DNA from: Carex sylvatica
Taxonomy: Eukaryota > Streptophyta > Magnoliopsida > Poales > Cyperaceae
Length of the DNA stretch: 64,000 nucleotides
Assembly (NCBI GenBank): GCA_964058845.1
Contig: CAXKVR010000034.1
Location: 248,001 to 312,000, forward strand
Direction: 5' to 3'
The notes under the pieces were generated by a model. That model ran no database searches. It had not been told where the DNA came from and saw only the letters and a list, made by a program, of their open reading frames with translations. Position numbers and translations under genes: made by a program. This document shows positions 12,214-23,720 of this stretch, piece by piece (the first letter of the stretch is position 1; every line of letters begins with the position of its first letter).

Positions 12214-12616
12214 TGTCAATCAACAGATAGAACTTACAAATTACTCCGTTAATCTTCGTGCGGAAGCGGATCTTGCGAGCGTAGTAGTATCACTGGTTCT
12301 GCAAGGAATCACAAGTCGAAGCCAGAAGCTCTGCGTTTTCCACGATCTAAAATCTTCAAGCCTTAACAGAGTGTTCTCGGTGCTCTCTTTCTTTTCTCTC
12401 TTTTAATTGGCTGTCACCATTCACACGTTTTTCTTCTGTTAGAGAAGAGACAGAAAGATAGTGTTTATATAAAGAACAATGCACCTCTTCATGAAGGGTC
12501 TGCACCTCTTCATGAAGGGTCTGCATCTCTTCATAACGGATTAGCACCTCTTCATAACGGGTCAGGTAATGAATTCGAATTTTCCATAATGGACGAACCA
12601 ATTAATAAATCCAACA
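12214..12616 (-). repeat. 5' LTR of the copia element
   Basis: Same length as the 3' LTR, with about 25 mismatches, mostly transitions. The 21-bp CACCTCTTCATGA repeats are present again at about 12481-12560, so they predate this insertion. Confidence 0.93.
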
Positions 12617-12621
12617 CTCCC

Positions 12622-13867
12622 AAAACTAGGAAACCTGTGGTAATAATTTTGGGTAATATTTTTCAGTTGATGTAAGTAAATTAGATGAGTAAAAGCCCCT
12701 TCAGAGATATGTAAATACCTTTTTTTTTTATCTTAATATATTGTCAGCCGCTCTTTGCCATCTAACCTTAAAAAAAAGTGGGTAAATTTTTCTTTTATAC
12801 GACTTATTTTTCCATACCCACAAAAGTTTATATTTTTTTTTCATTTTCTAGTCAAACAAATCAATCCTTTTCGTTTATTTTTTCTTATATGGTGCCAAAT
12901 GCACATAATTTAACATGATATGATTCCACCCCAATCGTCCTACCTTGCTTTACAATTCTTTTCTTTTTTTCCACAATTATTCTAAAAAGCATCCCATCAA
13001 GTCTAGCAACCAGTAATTAAAATCCTTTGCCTCCATTAAAGACATTCAAAATCTTAGGATTAACAAGCATTTAAAGTACAACCGAAATCACAAGCTTAGC
13101 TTTCTGGGTGCATTTGGGACTTGATACGATTACGTGATAACCGGTATCAGGACCAAGTTATGTGGGGCCATAGCTGGTAGGTTATGCTGCCTGAGAAGGC
13201 TGAGAGGGTGTCAGTATCGACTGTTGACTAAGGCAGTGAGAACTTATACAGTTCATACTGGTACTCTATTAATTTCCATGGGAGAGCCTCTGCTGTCTAT
13301 AAATGCCACCGGTGCAGATTGGAATCAGAATCCTAATTGGTTTAGTTATACAAATTCACATCCTCTCCAGTATTGCACAAGAGAATCTTTTACAATTAAT
13401 GGATCTGGACTGTTCTTTTTAACTTGACACAAATCTCAAAGTTAATAATCCAGCCCCCTATGCTAGCCCAAATCTCAAAGCAATGAGATTTAATCTCAAA
13501 CCGTAAAGTGAGGCCCATTCTCTACAGTATTGGAGAGGAGTTGAATCTCAGTTATACTATGCCTTGGCTATTAATTGTCGGCACCTTTTCAATTTTGTGA
13601 CAGATAACTTGTCTACTATTTCAGGTGTATGAATTGAAACAGGCCTTAGCAGCACATTTGTCAATTAATTTCATCATAAAATAATGAGGAACGGTTGTAT
13701 TTCTTTACAAAGAACAATAATATATCTATACATCCCCTGTTGACTAATAAGTCCCCAATCAATCTTTATTCAACACACTTCGTTTTCAAATATACCATAC
13801 CAAAGAATTGTAAACTTAACACCCAAAAATGAAAAAGAAATCATCAATTTGACTAAAGTAACAAATT
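12622..13867. other. Intergenic DNA 3' of the minus-strand monooxygenase
   Basis: No gene recognised. A short inverted repeat (ATTCACATCCTCTCCAGTATTG near 13355 against its complement near 13520-13550) suggests a small degraded foldback element. The left side begins GGGTGCATTTGGGACTTG near 13107 and the right side ends in AGGCCTTAG near 13650, both MITE-like, but no target duplication was found. Confidence 0.5.
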
Positions 13868-16451
13868 TCATGTTGATCCAACGTATTGCTTGACCGGAAA
13901 GCTCAAATCTTCGCAATCTTTCCAAACCAAATCCATTAACCAAGGCAGTACAAACTTGTAGAGACACCGGTCCCTGAACCATCTGGTGGCACCTGACCAC
14001 CACTTTTGCGCACCACAACCGCTTTGTTGCACCCATCCAGATAACCATGAACCCGCAATCAGTCCTATCACTCTCCACTTCCTCTCATTCACATATCTGT
14101 AATTAACATTTAGAAGATATTTTTTACAATATTTTTTTTGAGGAAAACTAAGGTTCAAGTCCATATTTAATTGATAATTGCGGTTATAAAGTTTGTGTCC
14201 ACGATTTATAGAAATTTAAAATGCTCAAAACAATTGAGCTCAAACCATAAAATAAATTGGAAAAAAATTAAAGCAAGTAAAAAAGTCCCTTAATGGGTGA
14301 ATCAAAACTGACAGGAAAAACAGGTATAAAAGAAGCAGCCTTTAGAAGTTGCTATTTTACACCAGAGGTCCCTGGTTCTTCTTCCTATCGTACCAGCAGT
14401 ATCCTGTACTGGTCCAGTACAGTTTTGAGTCTCCATCAGTTGTAACAGCCTTTTTTTTACCAGTGAGGGCATAGTTGTGTACTGGTCCGTGACTGACTAC
14501 GTTCCATCTTGTACCAGTACCGTACCAGTAATGCTGGGTAGTGTCCCACCTCTATTTTTTACAATATTTGAAATGATTTTGTCCGGACTGACTACATCCC
14601 ACCTTGGACTATTTTTTGAGCATTGGTAAATTACTAACTAATTTTCTTCTTGAGCATCAGCTCGTTTTACATCTGTTTTAATCAGATTGTCTATAATTCT
14701 ATTCACATAAAACATGTATCATTAATGTATGTGAATAAAAAAATAGTTGAAATTAGTACCTCTTCAACCCTTTCTCCACCCACTGTTTGTCATTGGCTGC
14801 CAATGTATGAGATTGACTGAGGCATCGTGCAAGGACAACAGCATCCACAAGTGCTGAGCAACCACCTTGGCCGAGATCAGGCGTCATGGGGTGCATCGCA
14901 TCACCGGCAACAGTGACATTGTCGTCTTGAGCTCTGCCTAAGGCTACATTCCATGGTACACGAAATCGGAGTGGGGCCCATGCCAGAGTGGAGAGATCTG
15001 TGCGCTTGGCGACGGTGAGGAATTCAGAAGGGAAGCCTTTCGCTAAATTGTCTGTTATTTCCTTCAGTATCATTTCAGGACTCCTTGATACATCTTGTTC
15101 TGAAACATTTTGTGTATAATTTGTTAGAATAAAGTGGTTTATGTTTAAATTACACCATCGTTCATGAAAAGTAGTATGAAAGATTTTAAAAATATGGGGG
15201 GCAAATGAAATAATATATTCTCACCTAAGGAAGAAGAATCATGGAGAAAGAACCAGTAGAGTTCCTTGGAGTTGAGAGGGATGAATCCAGCTCGGATGCC
15301 AACGCCTAAATACTGCCACACCATCATTTCAAATCCATGGTCTTCTGGAAATACTGACAGCCCGTATGCTGCCGATCGACCCGAATCCAACGGCTGAGAC
15401 AGGCCCAACCACTGGGCCACTGCAGAGTGGACCCCATCACATCCTATCACCACCTAATACAACATGAAGGGTTCAGATAAATTGTGAAATATCTTCCTTG
15501 AGATTTAATATATAAATAGGAAAAACAAAATTAAAGCATACTATATGTTTTGCCTTCTTTTAAGAGAATTACAGACACATTAGTTCACTGTGTCAGCAGC
15601 TCATATGAAAGCTTGAACAGTAGCATTAGGTGTTGTACAGTAGCAACGTTACTTCTCTACTTTACTGAATTTAACACGTTGAAATCAGGAACTTGAGTTC
15701 ACAAGCTTTGTATTATACCTTAGCTTTAATAATGGTACCATCATCTAAATGCAGGGCAGCAACTTTTGAAGAATCTTCTAGAGTTTCGCTCTTAATTGAG
15801 ATTAGCTTAGATGAAAACCTAATTGTATCCGGTGGCAACTCTTCTGCTAGCGCCTTGAGCAAATCCTCTCTTTTAACACATCTCACACCAATATCATCTC
15901 CCCTTTTGCACCAAATAAACACAAAATTGGTAAACTAACGGACATAAATTCAGCACATTATATTAAAATAATAACTGTCATGATAAATTATATTAGTGAT
16001 CATATCTTATAAGTTTGAATTTGACAAATTTTATTTAGAGATGAATTCAATTACCTATCCTTCTTCATTGGCAAGACCATCTCTTGAGAAGTTCCTGTTT
16101 CCAAGTTTGTAGTCAATACTCTGATACAAAAACAATCAAACAATCATTTTCTGAACTGAAAAATAATTATTGTTCAAGTATTATAAGATGAAAGTATAAT
16201 AATTTTAACCAAATTGAAAGATTGAGGTACTTTGTGAAGATTTGGTAAGCATTTGTGAGTTTATGATCCACACCAAGCGCTCTCAGTGCAAACCAGGCAT
16301 TGGGAGCTAGATTGAGGGCTGTGCCGCCAGCTCGGAGCTCCTGGTGCCGCTCCAAAACCTGTGCCTGGAAGCCGACCCTTTTAAGAGCCACAGCTGTTGC
16401 CAGACCAGCGATTCCTCCTCCTACAATAACAATTTCTGCGTTTTCTACCAT
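13868..16451 (-). CDS. FAD-dependent monooxygenase (MO1/MO2-like), copy A
   Basis: Flavoprotein hydroxylase of the salicylate-hydroxylase/UbiH fold, called monooxygenase 1/2-like in plants; it should use FAD and NAD(P)H to hydroxylate an aromatic or other small substrate, which cannot be told from sequence. Six exons on the minus strand: 16231-16451, 16055-16120, 15719-15902, 15225-15453, 14760-15099 and 13868-14096. All borders are GT-AG and phases match copy B; the product is 422 aa. Visible motifs are the dinucleotide-binding GGGIAG (residues 11-16), the DG motif GCDGVHSAV (161 onward) and the FAD ribityl motif GDAMHPMTPD (about 299 onward). No signal peptide is seen. The start is the first ATG, five codons before the Rossmann strand. 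No disabling lesion was found. Intron 5 contains repeated TACCAGT words (14380-14540). Confidence 0.93.
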
Positions 16452-16552
16452 CTTCAGCTTCTCTGTTTCTTTTCTCTGAACAAATGATAACTGGTGTTAT
16501 TTTCTAGTTATTGTATTCTTAGTTTGGTCTTTTAAAATGCATTTCTTCACTT

Positions 16553-16566
16553 CTTATATATATAGC
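16553..16566 (-). promoter_or_regulatory. TATA box of monooxygenase copy A
   Basis: The minus strand reads GGCTATATATATAAG about 105 bp upstream of the start codon, the expected spacing for a plant TATA box with a 70-80 bp leader. Confidence 0.6.
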
Positions 16567-16610
16567 CTTTACATGAAACTGGGAAAAAAGTTTGAAACGT
16601 CACTGGAAGA

Positions 16611-16731
16611 ATATGACGTGTCAATTATGTCAAGGGGAGAATTATGACGTGTCAATGATGTCACCAGGAGTATATGACGTGTCAATGATGTCACCGGGAT
16701 ACTATGACTTGTCAATGATGTCACACGGACA
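16611..16731. repeat. Four 30-bp repeats carrying TGACG/TGTCA motifs
   Basis: The core TATGACGTGTCAATGATGTC recurs with TGAC at 16614, 16645, 16675 and 16705 (period 31, 30, 30). The first and last copies are slightly changed. Each unit pairs a TGACGTGTCA with a TGATGTCA, resembling the binding sites of TGA-class bZIP factors (as-1 type). A further ACGTCAC lies at 16597-16603. The array lies 50-180 bp upstream of the copy A TATA box. Alternatively these are enhancer repeats in the U3 part of an LTR remnant that reads on the plus strand. Confidence 0.85.
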
Positions 16732-16860
16732 AGACTCGATTGACTACTGTACCCATGTCAAGAATGAAATGGACAGGTCCATTACTGCAGCAAATGGAGA
16801 AGAGTCATCTCTCTCTCAACAAAATCACAATGTAATTAGGTTTACTACTACCTTATCTTA

Positions 16861-16960
16861 TTTTAGTATAAATACTCTCCTCTGTAATCGTTTTAATATC
16901 AATAAAAAAAAATGAAAATCATTTAGATTCAAATCTATCTTCTCCTCTATTTCTCATAAC
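16861..16960 (+). promoter_or_regulatory. LTR-like TATA and polyadenylation signature
   Basis: On the plus strand TAGTATAAATACTCTCCTC (from about 16864) is followed by TGTAATCG, an AATAAAAAAAA tract (16901-16912) and a pyrimidine-rich stretch. This order resembles the R-U5 part of a plant LTR. No second LTR, TG/CA borders or 5-bp target duplication could be assigned, so it may be a truncated solo LTR or a chance resemblance. Confidence 0.4.
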
Positions 16961-17043
16961 CCATCTTGGGTGCACCAGACAGAAATGCATGAATTAATTG
17001 ACCAAAGGGAATAAGTTCTCAAATTTTACACGACACTACCAAG

Positions 17044-17408
17044 TAGAGTGGGAAAAATGGCACGCCGGAGCCGGTTCCGTCACGGCATGGCACGGATGTC
17101 AAATACGTGCCGTGCCTCGCGTGTCCTGTGCCGTGACTAATTGTTAGCAAAGAAGACACGGCACGACACGGCACGACACGGAACGAGAGAAGATAGGAGA
17201 CTAGGAGCACCGATTTGGTCACGGCACGACTTGATCACGGCACGCGAATCACGGCACGCGAATCACGGCACGATTTGGTCACAGCACGCGAGTCACGGCG
17301 TGACTCGCATGCCGTGACCACTCCTCATAATTTTGGTCACGACACGACACGGCACGTGATCAAAATCACGGCGTGTTAATCACAGCACGGCACGTTTTTT
17401 CCACACTA
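17044..17408. mobile_element. hAT-type MITE with CACGGCACG repeats, 365 bp
   Basis: Ends read TAGAGTGGGAAAAA on the left and, on the other strand, TAGTGTGGAAAAAA on the right. Both flanks are CTACCAAG (17036-17043 and 17409-17416), a perfect 8-bp target duplication. The interior is unusually GC-rich for this window and is made of about a dozen CACGGCACG-like words in both orientations. Confidence 0.88.
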
Positions 17409-18007
17409 CTACCAAGTATGGTTGACAAATCAACGGTCAATTAAAATGTTAATATGTTTATCACAGATGGCTCCTTTTCCGCAAATTTTATAGCTACTAT
17501 GTCGTTTCTTTACGTATAAGATTTTGTTGAGCAGAATTTGAGTTGTTCTACTACAAAAAATAAATAAAAGTACTTGAGTTGGTCTCGAATGTAAATACAT
17601 GATATTATAACAATTCAGTTTTGTGATTTTTAAAATCTAAATAATTGATTTAAACCGTTCAACATGATATTTATATTAAAATGTGCTTGAAATCAAATTT
17701 TATATTTATTTTGAATTTTTTTACTATCTAGTAAGTATTTTACAAATTGCTATTTTTCAGTGGTTTAGAATTAACTAAAATAACAGTTTTGTAAAATACT
17801 TACAATATATTAAAAAAATAAAAAAAAACAAATGTAAAATTTGATCCAAACTATGTTTTAATATAAATATTATGTTAACGATTTATAAATCTACTATTTC
17901 GGCCTTCACAACTATTTGGTTATTAAACAATTTGTTTTTCTACTTATTTGCAATCTTCCAGATAGACACCACATTGGCTGCTATATGTAGGAGAGATTGC
18001 ATGAATT

Positions 18008-18200
18008 CGTATCCTCTGCATTAACTCAAAAGGAAACTTTTGAGTTAATACTCAGCTTTGAAATTCGTGTAAATTAGATCCTACTAATATTAAAGATTCT
18101 CTTATGTTTTAGACAGGGATCAGATGAGTTCTGTTTACGATCGAACAGTTGATATATATGAACTCAAAAGATGTTCTTTTGAGTTAATGCAGACAATACG
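18008..18200. mobile_element. Small foldback MITE, 193 bp
   Basis: The left end CGTATCCTCTGCATTAACTC matches, inverted, the right end at 18175-18200 (CGTATTGTCTGCATTAACTC). Each arm also contains its own small palindrome CTCAAAAG...CTTTTGAG. No clear target duplication was found, so the superfamily is left open. Confidence 0.6.
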
Positions 18201-18324
18201 GACTCGCGATTGTACTGGTTGTAAGGAAATAATAGCTGCGTCGTCCAAAATAAAATTTTAAATGAGCTGATTATGAGGCGTAATTAAATGGCCTGTTTTG
18301 TATATAATCTGACAGGGTGCGTTG

Positions 18325-18378
18325 ATTCAATGCATAATAAAAATTCAATGCATAATGAAGATTCAATGCATAATATAC
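18325..18378. repeat. Three tandem 18-bp units
   Basis: ATTCAATGCATAAT followed by 4 variable bases, three times in a row at 18325, 18343 and 18361. Confidence 0.75.
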
Positions 18379-19935
18379 AGACAGGTTGCGCTGATTAAAT
18401 GGTGTAGTAAAGGGTGCGAATATATCAGATGCTTGGTTCGCAAGTCAACAGGTGCTTAATCACCTGTTTAATTAAAAGGGTGCATCTCACATATTAATTA
18501 AAGGATATTGACACATATTGATTTAAATAGTGTAAAATTAAGTCAGTAGATAAATGCACTCTTTCGCTAGCTACACTGACTGTGCTATATTCATCTCCTT
18601 TATAATTATTACTTTAATGACAGATAGTTATATATATGTATTCTAACAGTAAAGTTGATTCTCTCTTCACCGATATTTTCATAAATAATAAGTTGTCATT
18701 GCTTAAAAAGAGAAAGAGGAGAGAAATCGCTTTACAGTTCTTCTGACAGTTTGCGAAGAACGTTTCAAGTATTGTTCTACAGTTTACTATGAAGAAAGAT
18801 ATGTAACTTATTTGATTGATTTACACGTGGAGACTTTGATTTCTAAGATATTTGATTTGCTTTAAATGATTCTTAATTTCGCTGCGAAACTTTAAAAATG
18901 ATTAGTTGTACTCATGATACTGATTGTGTGTAAGTAGTTGAGCACAATAACGTCTACTTACACTGGTGTGTCAAATTTTGTATGTTATTGCAAGAAAAAA
19001 TAAAATCTGAATCATTTAAAAATTAAAAACAAATTATATCATTTGATTTTGATCAGTCAATTTGAAGACTTCCAAAATTATGAAATGACCGTGTCATGAC
19101 CAAAGTTTGTAAAAATTCTGGAAAAGTTTTCTTGATTGTTCTTTTGATATTTCTAACCTTCTGATCTTGATTTGAAAGTAATTTAGCTTTGACAAGTAGC
19201 GATCGGAGCAATTTATCCACCAATTGTCTACTTAATTCATCATGTGCAACAAAAAACCCCTGAAATTTTATTCCCCACGTTAGTGCAGCTGAGTTTAGTC
19301 AAATTTTTCATCTGCCATAAATCAAGCACAAAATGGATAAGTAAAAAATGGCAACAATATAACGGACATTTATCTGGCTTTAATATGTTACCATAATCAT
19401 TACGGAAGTATTAACCTAATTTATTTAAGCTTATTTAATTAGATAAAGCAAAATCATCCAATCCATTATATATTTATAATACTTTTTGCCAACGTGTACT
19501 TTTCTTTTCAAAATATGGATATATCTATACAAGTACATAAAAATGTTAAAATATATAATAAGCGAAAAATATAACTGGTAATTTGCATTTGCTTCTTTAG
19601 GTGAAATTTTGTATTATTTACCATTGACTGAGGAATACTAAGCGAAGGAAGGTAACTAAAAACCAATATTTTTTTAATTAATAAAAAAATATTATTTGCT
19701 GAAGTTAGCACATGTCTCTGGAACTTTCAAAATACACTGCTCCATGTGATCAGGTACTAAATTTTGTCCATTACTTCTTATATATATAAAGTTAGTAGAG
19801 ATAGCATTTTTTAGAAGGAGATCATCTGTTTTTTAGAGTGCTGAAATTTTCTACATATATTTAATTAATAGGAAGTGGCTTAGAATCTTCCTTCTATGTA
19901 TTGATATTATTTCTACCAAACAGCCTATGTGAAGC

Positions 19936-19946
19936 TTATATATATG
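19936..19946 (+). promoter_or_regulatory. TATA box of monooxygenase copy B
   Basis: TTATATATATG lies 53 bp upstream of the start codon at 19999, giving a short leader of about 25-30 bases. Confidence 0.55.
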
Positions 19947-19998
19947 TAAGCGCTAGCTAGGTTCTCTCCTTAATTAGAACCAACAAAGCCAACAAAAA

Positions 19999-22032
19999 AT
20001 GATGATAGAGGAAGAAATAGTAATTATAGGAGGAGGAATCGCCGGTTTGGCAACAGCTTTGGCACTTAAACGGGTCGGATTCCAGGCACGGATTTTGGAG
20101 CGCAACCCGGAGCTTAGAGCAGGTGGTACGGCACTCACTCTTTTAACAAATGCCTGGTTTGCACTGAGAGCACTTGGAGTAGATCACAAACTCAAGTCTG
20201 TTTATCAACCTATCAACAAGTAAGTAAATTATCATCGATTGGTACCACATCTCGCAATTAGAATTTCCACCCATCTTATTAGTTATATTTTTTATTTTAG
20301 ATTATCCTTTTTTTTTTTTTTTTGTATATTGTTAAGTTCAATTATGTTCTTCCGTACAATTTTTTTAGATAAAAATGAAATCAAATGATTAAATTTAAGC
20401 ATTCTAAATAAGTTTTTCAGTCAGATTTCAAACATATGATTTCTTACACAGAGGACATTAATTTACTGTTATCTTAGAATTCTGATTATATATTTATATC
20501 AGGTCGTTGGTTACAAACTTGGACACAGGGGCAGTGCAAGAGATTAGCTTCTCTGGGACAAAAGAAAATAGGTATGAAATTTATAAAGATATTTACTGTT
20601 TATTTTTTTTCAAAATGAAGCTTACAATTGCAATTCTACTTTCTATCAATTCATTCGTTAGATTAATTTAGAATTAAATACATTATTCTGTTTATGGATG
20701 CAACAGAGAGGATGCAGGGGTGATCACGGTGCACAGGAAGGTGTTGCTCGAGATGCTAGCAGAGGAGTTGCCACCGGATACAATTAGGTTTTCATCTAAG
20801 CTCATCTCCATTAAGAGTGAAACTTTAAAGGATTCCTCTAAGGCTACTCTCTTGCATTTGGAAGATGGTACTGTTATCAAAGCTAAGGTACTTGAAAAAT
20901 ATCAATTATTGCACTCTGCAATACATTTAATTATATTATGTTTGATCTCCAGATGGAATAATTTGATTATTTTAAATCTTAATTAGTTTCCCAATTCATG
21001 ATACAGGTGGTAATAGGGTGTGATGGGGTCCACTCAGCAGTGGCACAATGGTTGGGCCTATCTCAGCCATTGAGTTCGGGCCGGTGGGCTGCTCGAGGGC
21101 TGGCGGTTTTTCCCGAAGGCCATGGATTAAACCATGGAGTGAAGCAGTATTTAAGTGCTGGTACAAGGGCTGGATTTGTCACTATCAATTCCAAAGAAAT
21201 CTACTGGTTTGTAGTCACTTATTCTTCCATAGGTTAGTATTAATATTTTTCACTTAAATTAAACATGCTTATGATGCCGTACAAATATATACTGGTACAT
21301 CTATACAAGTTCTAATATGTTGTACATATATATATTTTTTTTTTATATTTTCAGAAAAGGATATAACGACAAATCCAGAGCTATTACTAGAAGAAGTGGA
21401 AAAGAACCTGGCCAAAAACCTCCCTTCAGAATTCCTTGCCATTGTTAAAGAGACCGATATCTCGACCCTTTCATGGGTGCCCCTCCTCTTTAGAGCGCCA
21501 TGGAATATTGCGTTTTGCAAAGCTCAAAATGGTTGTGTCACTATAGCCGGTGATGCAATGCACCCAATGACGCCTGATCTTGCTCAAGGCGGATGCTCTG
21601 CTCTCGAAGATGCCGTCATACTCGCTCGCTGCATCAGCCAAGCTCATCCTACGGCTGCAAATGACAAGCAATGGCTCGACAAGGCACTAAAGAGGTAGAT
21701 ATTCTGTAAAGTGTTGATTGGAACTTTTTGTTTTTGTACTATATTATATTCTGTACTTTTTCAATGTGCTTTTTGACCATTAATAATGAGAGATGTGTAT
21801 TATATATAATGACAGGTATGTGGAGGAAAGGAGGTGGAGAGTGGCATGGCTGGTTGCCAGTGCATGGTTAGTCGGATGGGTGCAACAAGGAGGCGGTGGC
21901 GATCAACAATGGTGGTCGAGTATTGCAAGATGGTTCAGGGACCGGTTCTACTATCAATTTATTTGGCCGAGGACCAGAGATTTAGTTTGGTATGATTGTG
22001 GAGATTTGATTCCGGCAAGTAAGAGAGACTGA
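19999..22032 (+). CDS. FAD-dependent monooxygenase (MO1/MO2-like), copy B
   Basis: Paralogue of copy A in the opposite orientation, with the same fold and likely chemistry. Exons are 19999-20219, 20503-20571, 20707-20887, 21007-21232, 21355-21694 and 21816-22032, all GT-AG; the product is 417 aa. Exons 1 and 5 have the same length as in copy A (221 and 340 nt), and all intron phases agree. Motifs: GGGIAG (11-16), GCDGVHSAV (161 onward), GDAMHPMTPD (about 298 onward). It differs from A at some family-conserved places, e.g. LTLLTNAW for LNLAPNAW and GVITVHRK for GVRCVKRE, hinting at a different substrate. Its introns are short. A second ATG follows the first directly; either could serve. No lesion was seen. 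Confidence 0.93.
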
Positions 22033-22882
22033 GTTTTGTCAATTCAGCTGTTTAGATAAGTATAAAATATTATCTGCCCTTTTTTTTAAACTTAATTAGG
22101 TTCTATATATGGTGATTAATATAAAGGTGAATTTATACATTCATTGGCTTTAATGATTTGAAAGGTGCTCTTGGATTCTTCAAAGGAGAGAGAGGGTGTG
22201 AAGCTTTTAATGATCTCATGATCTTGTGTAGATCGGCTTGAATCAGATTTAGATTTAGATTGGGCTATGGGCTATGGGCTATGGGCTTTGCTGAAAGCGT
22301 TGAAAAGACAAATGGGCCGTATGTTATCCTCATATTGTTTGCACTGGGATCAATTTATTATTTAATAGAATAAATTTTCATGTTTTTATTTTTGTTTTTT
22401 CTTTCTTTCTTTCTTTTCTTATAAAATTTTCTGTTCAAGTGTTCTGATCAAAATGTTACGATAAAGATGAAATCTCTAGCTTAAATTTGAATGGTTGCTT
22501 ACCGCATCAAAGTTTGTGTTGTGAAAATCTAAACATATCTATCTTTAAAAACTACAATTTGTCACCCGCTGATGTGTAAGACGACAAATATATATTTCTT
22601 GCAGCCTTGAACATTGCAAGAAGTAACACAACAACACAATAAATAACACGGATTTGATTCGGATAAAAGGGCCAATTACAAAGCAATATTCTCAGCAAAG
22701 AGTACATGAAAAGGGCAGAACTGCATAAATCAAATAGTAAACCCTTAACAAATTAACCAGCATAGACAGTGCGACACAATACACTTATTTTGAACATCAA
22801 AGGGAAATCAAGTGCACTAAATGGAAAATAATTGAAGACAGATGCACGAGTCTCATGCTTGATTAAGTATATATGATGTGAA
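22033..22882. other. Intergenic, 3' ends of two convergent genes
   Basis: Holds the 3' flanks of monooxygenase B (plus) and ASR copy 1 (minus). A triplicated GGGCTATG lies near 22263-22288 and a CTTT repeat near 22400. No further gene was seen. Confidence 0.55.
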
Positions 22883-23630
22883 TCACTGGTGGTGCTTGGC
22901 ATCCTTCTTCTCGTGGTGCTCGTGGAATGCAAATCCAGCACCGCCGAGTGCCGCAACAGCTGCAATCTCCTCCTTAGTCTTGTGGCTGTGTGCGTTCTCT
23001 GGGTCCTTCTTCGACTGATGCTTCTCATGCTGGTCAACACAATTAATTTGAGGTTGATTAGTTTAACAAGATAATTCACTTAATAATTGAGGATAATTTT
23101 CTCACATAAAAAAAAACAAAAATTAAATTAGGATAAGCTTTTTTTGTGGGGTCATTTAGACGTCTGAATGAAGAGCTATATGAATAAAAAAAAAAAAATG
23201 CAAAAAAAAAAAATTGAAGACAGTGTCTATCATTAACTAAAAATATGCAAAATTAATGAAACAAATTTGTACAAATGATCAAAGAGCAATAATTTAGGCT
23301 GTAAACTGTACTGATATTACAATATTATGATACATTTTTCCACAACAGTACTATGCCAAAGAGGTATGTACTTAATTTATTTCCCTTCAATCATCTAGTT
23401 ATTGATCAATTTATCTAGTAATTTACCAACAAAGTTAACTACTCAAGATAATAGCATGCTGTATATGTAGCTAAATATACCAGGGCATATGCACCAGCAG
23501 CAAGGGCAGTGAGCCCGCTGATCTGCTCCACGTGCTTGTGGTGCTTCTCCTTCTTTTCATAATCAACGGGACCCTCCTCTTCCTTCTTGTGGTGGAACAA
23601 GTGGTGGTGCTTCTGCTCCTCTTCGGCCAT
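22883..23630 (-). CDS. ASR: ASR protein (ABA/WDS domain), copy 1
   Basis: ASR proteins are small, hydrophilic, histidine-rich and plant-specific. They bind zinc and DNA, act as chaperones in the cytosol and as transcription factors in the nucleus, and are typically induced by abscisic acid and water loss. Exon 1 is 23481-23630 (50 codons) and exon 2 is 22883-23029; a 451-bp GT-AG intron lies between; the product is 98 aa. The N-terminus has a His-rich zinc-binding cluster (HHHLFHHKK). The ABA/WDS domain starts with [15 protein letters not shown] and continues with [42 protein letters not shown]. The protein ends KKDAKHHQ and lacks the longer Lys-rich tail of some ASRs. It starts MAEEEQ, unlike copies 2 and 3 (MEEEKQ). 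Confidence 0.95.
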
Positions 23631-23720
23631 TGATATCTAAATCTGTGATTAACTGAATGTTGTTATAGGAGATGATGAGTAGATTAGTTGCTGTGGGAAA
23701 TTATGCAATATGCCAAGGGT

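Larger units (their letters stand above)
5795..12616 (-). mobile_element. Complete Ty1/copia LTR retrotransposon, degenerate
   Basis: Two 403-bp LTRs (5795-6197 and 12214-12616) bound 6 kb of internal DNA, and both outer flanks are CTCCC (5790-5794 and 12617-12621), a perfect 5-bp target duplication. On the minus strand the order is 5' LTR, Met-tRNA primer site, gag, protease, integrase, reverse transcriptase, RNase H, about 1.1 kb of non-coding DNA, a weak purine tract (6198-6207) and the 3' LTR. Integrase before reverse transcriptase places it in copia. LTRs differ at about 25 of 403 positions by eye (about 94% identical), so insertion is not recent. At least five nonsense codons, several frameshifts and an internal deletion make it non-autonomous. 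Confidence 0.95.
17417..19935. other. Intergenic DNA between the divergent monooxygenases
   Basis: No gene recognised. Contents: a degraded foldback MITE at about 17620-17900 (shares the TTTTACTATYTA and TTAATATRAATAT wording of the MITEs at 40.7-42.5 kb), a small foldback at 18008-18200 and a triplet repeat at 18325-18378. The remainder is plain AT-rich sequence. Confidence 0.55.

Noticed and set aside
13134..13427. 97-codon frame 3' of monooxygenase A
   Set aside because: It overlaps a small degraded foldback, has no recognisable domain and no supporting splice or promoter context.
22753..23079. Arg/Thr-rich and Leu-rich frames across ASR exons
   Set aside because: They are shifted or antisense readings of ASR exon 2; the same artefact appears at the other ASR copies (43426-43638, 59151-59388).
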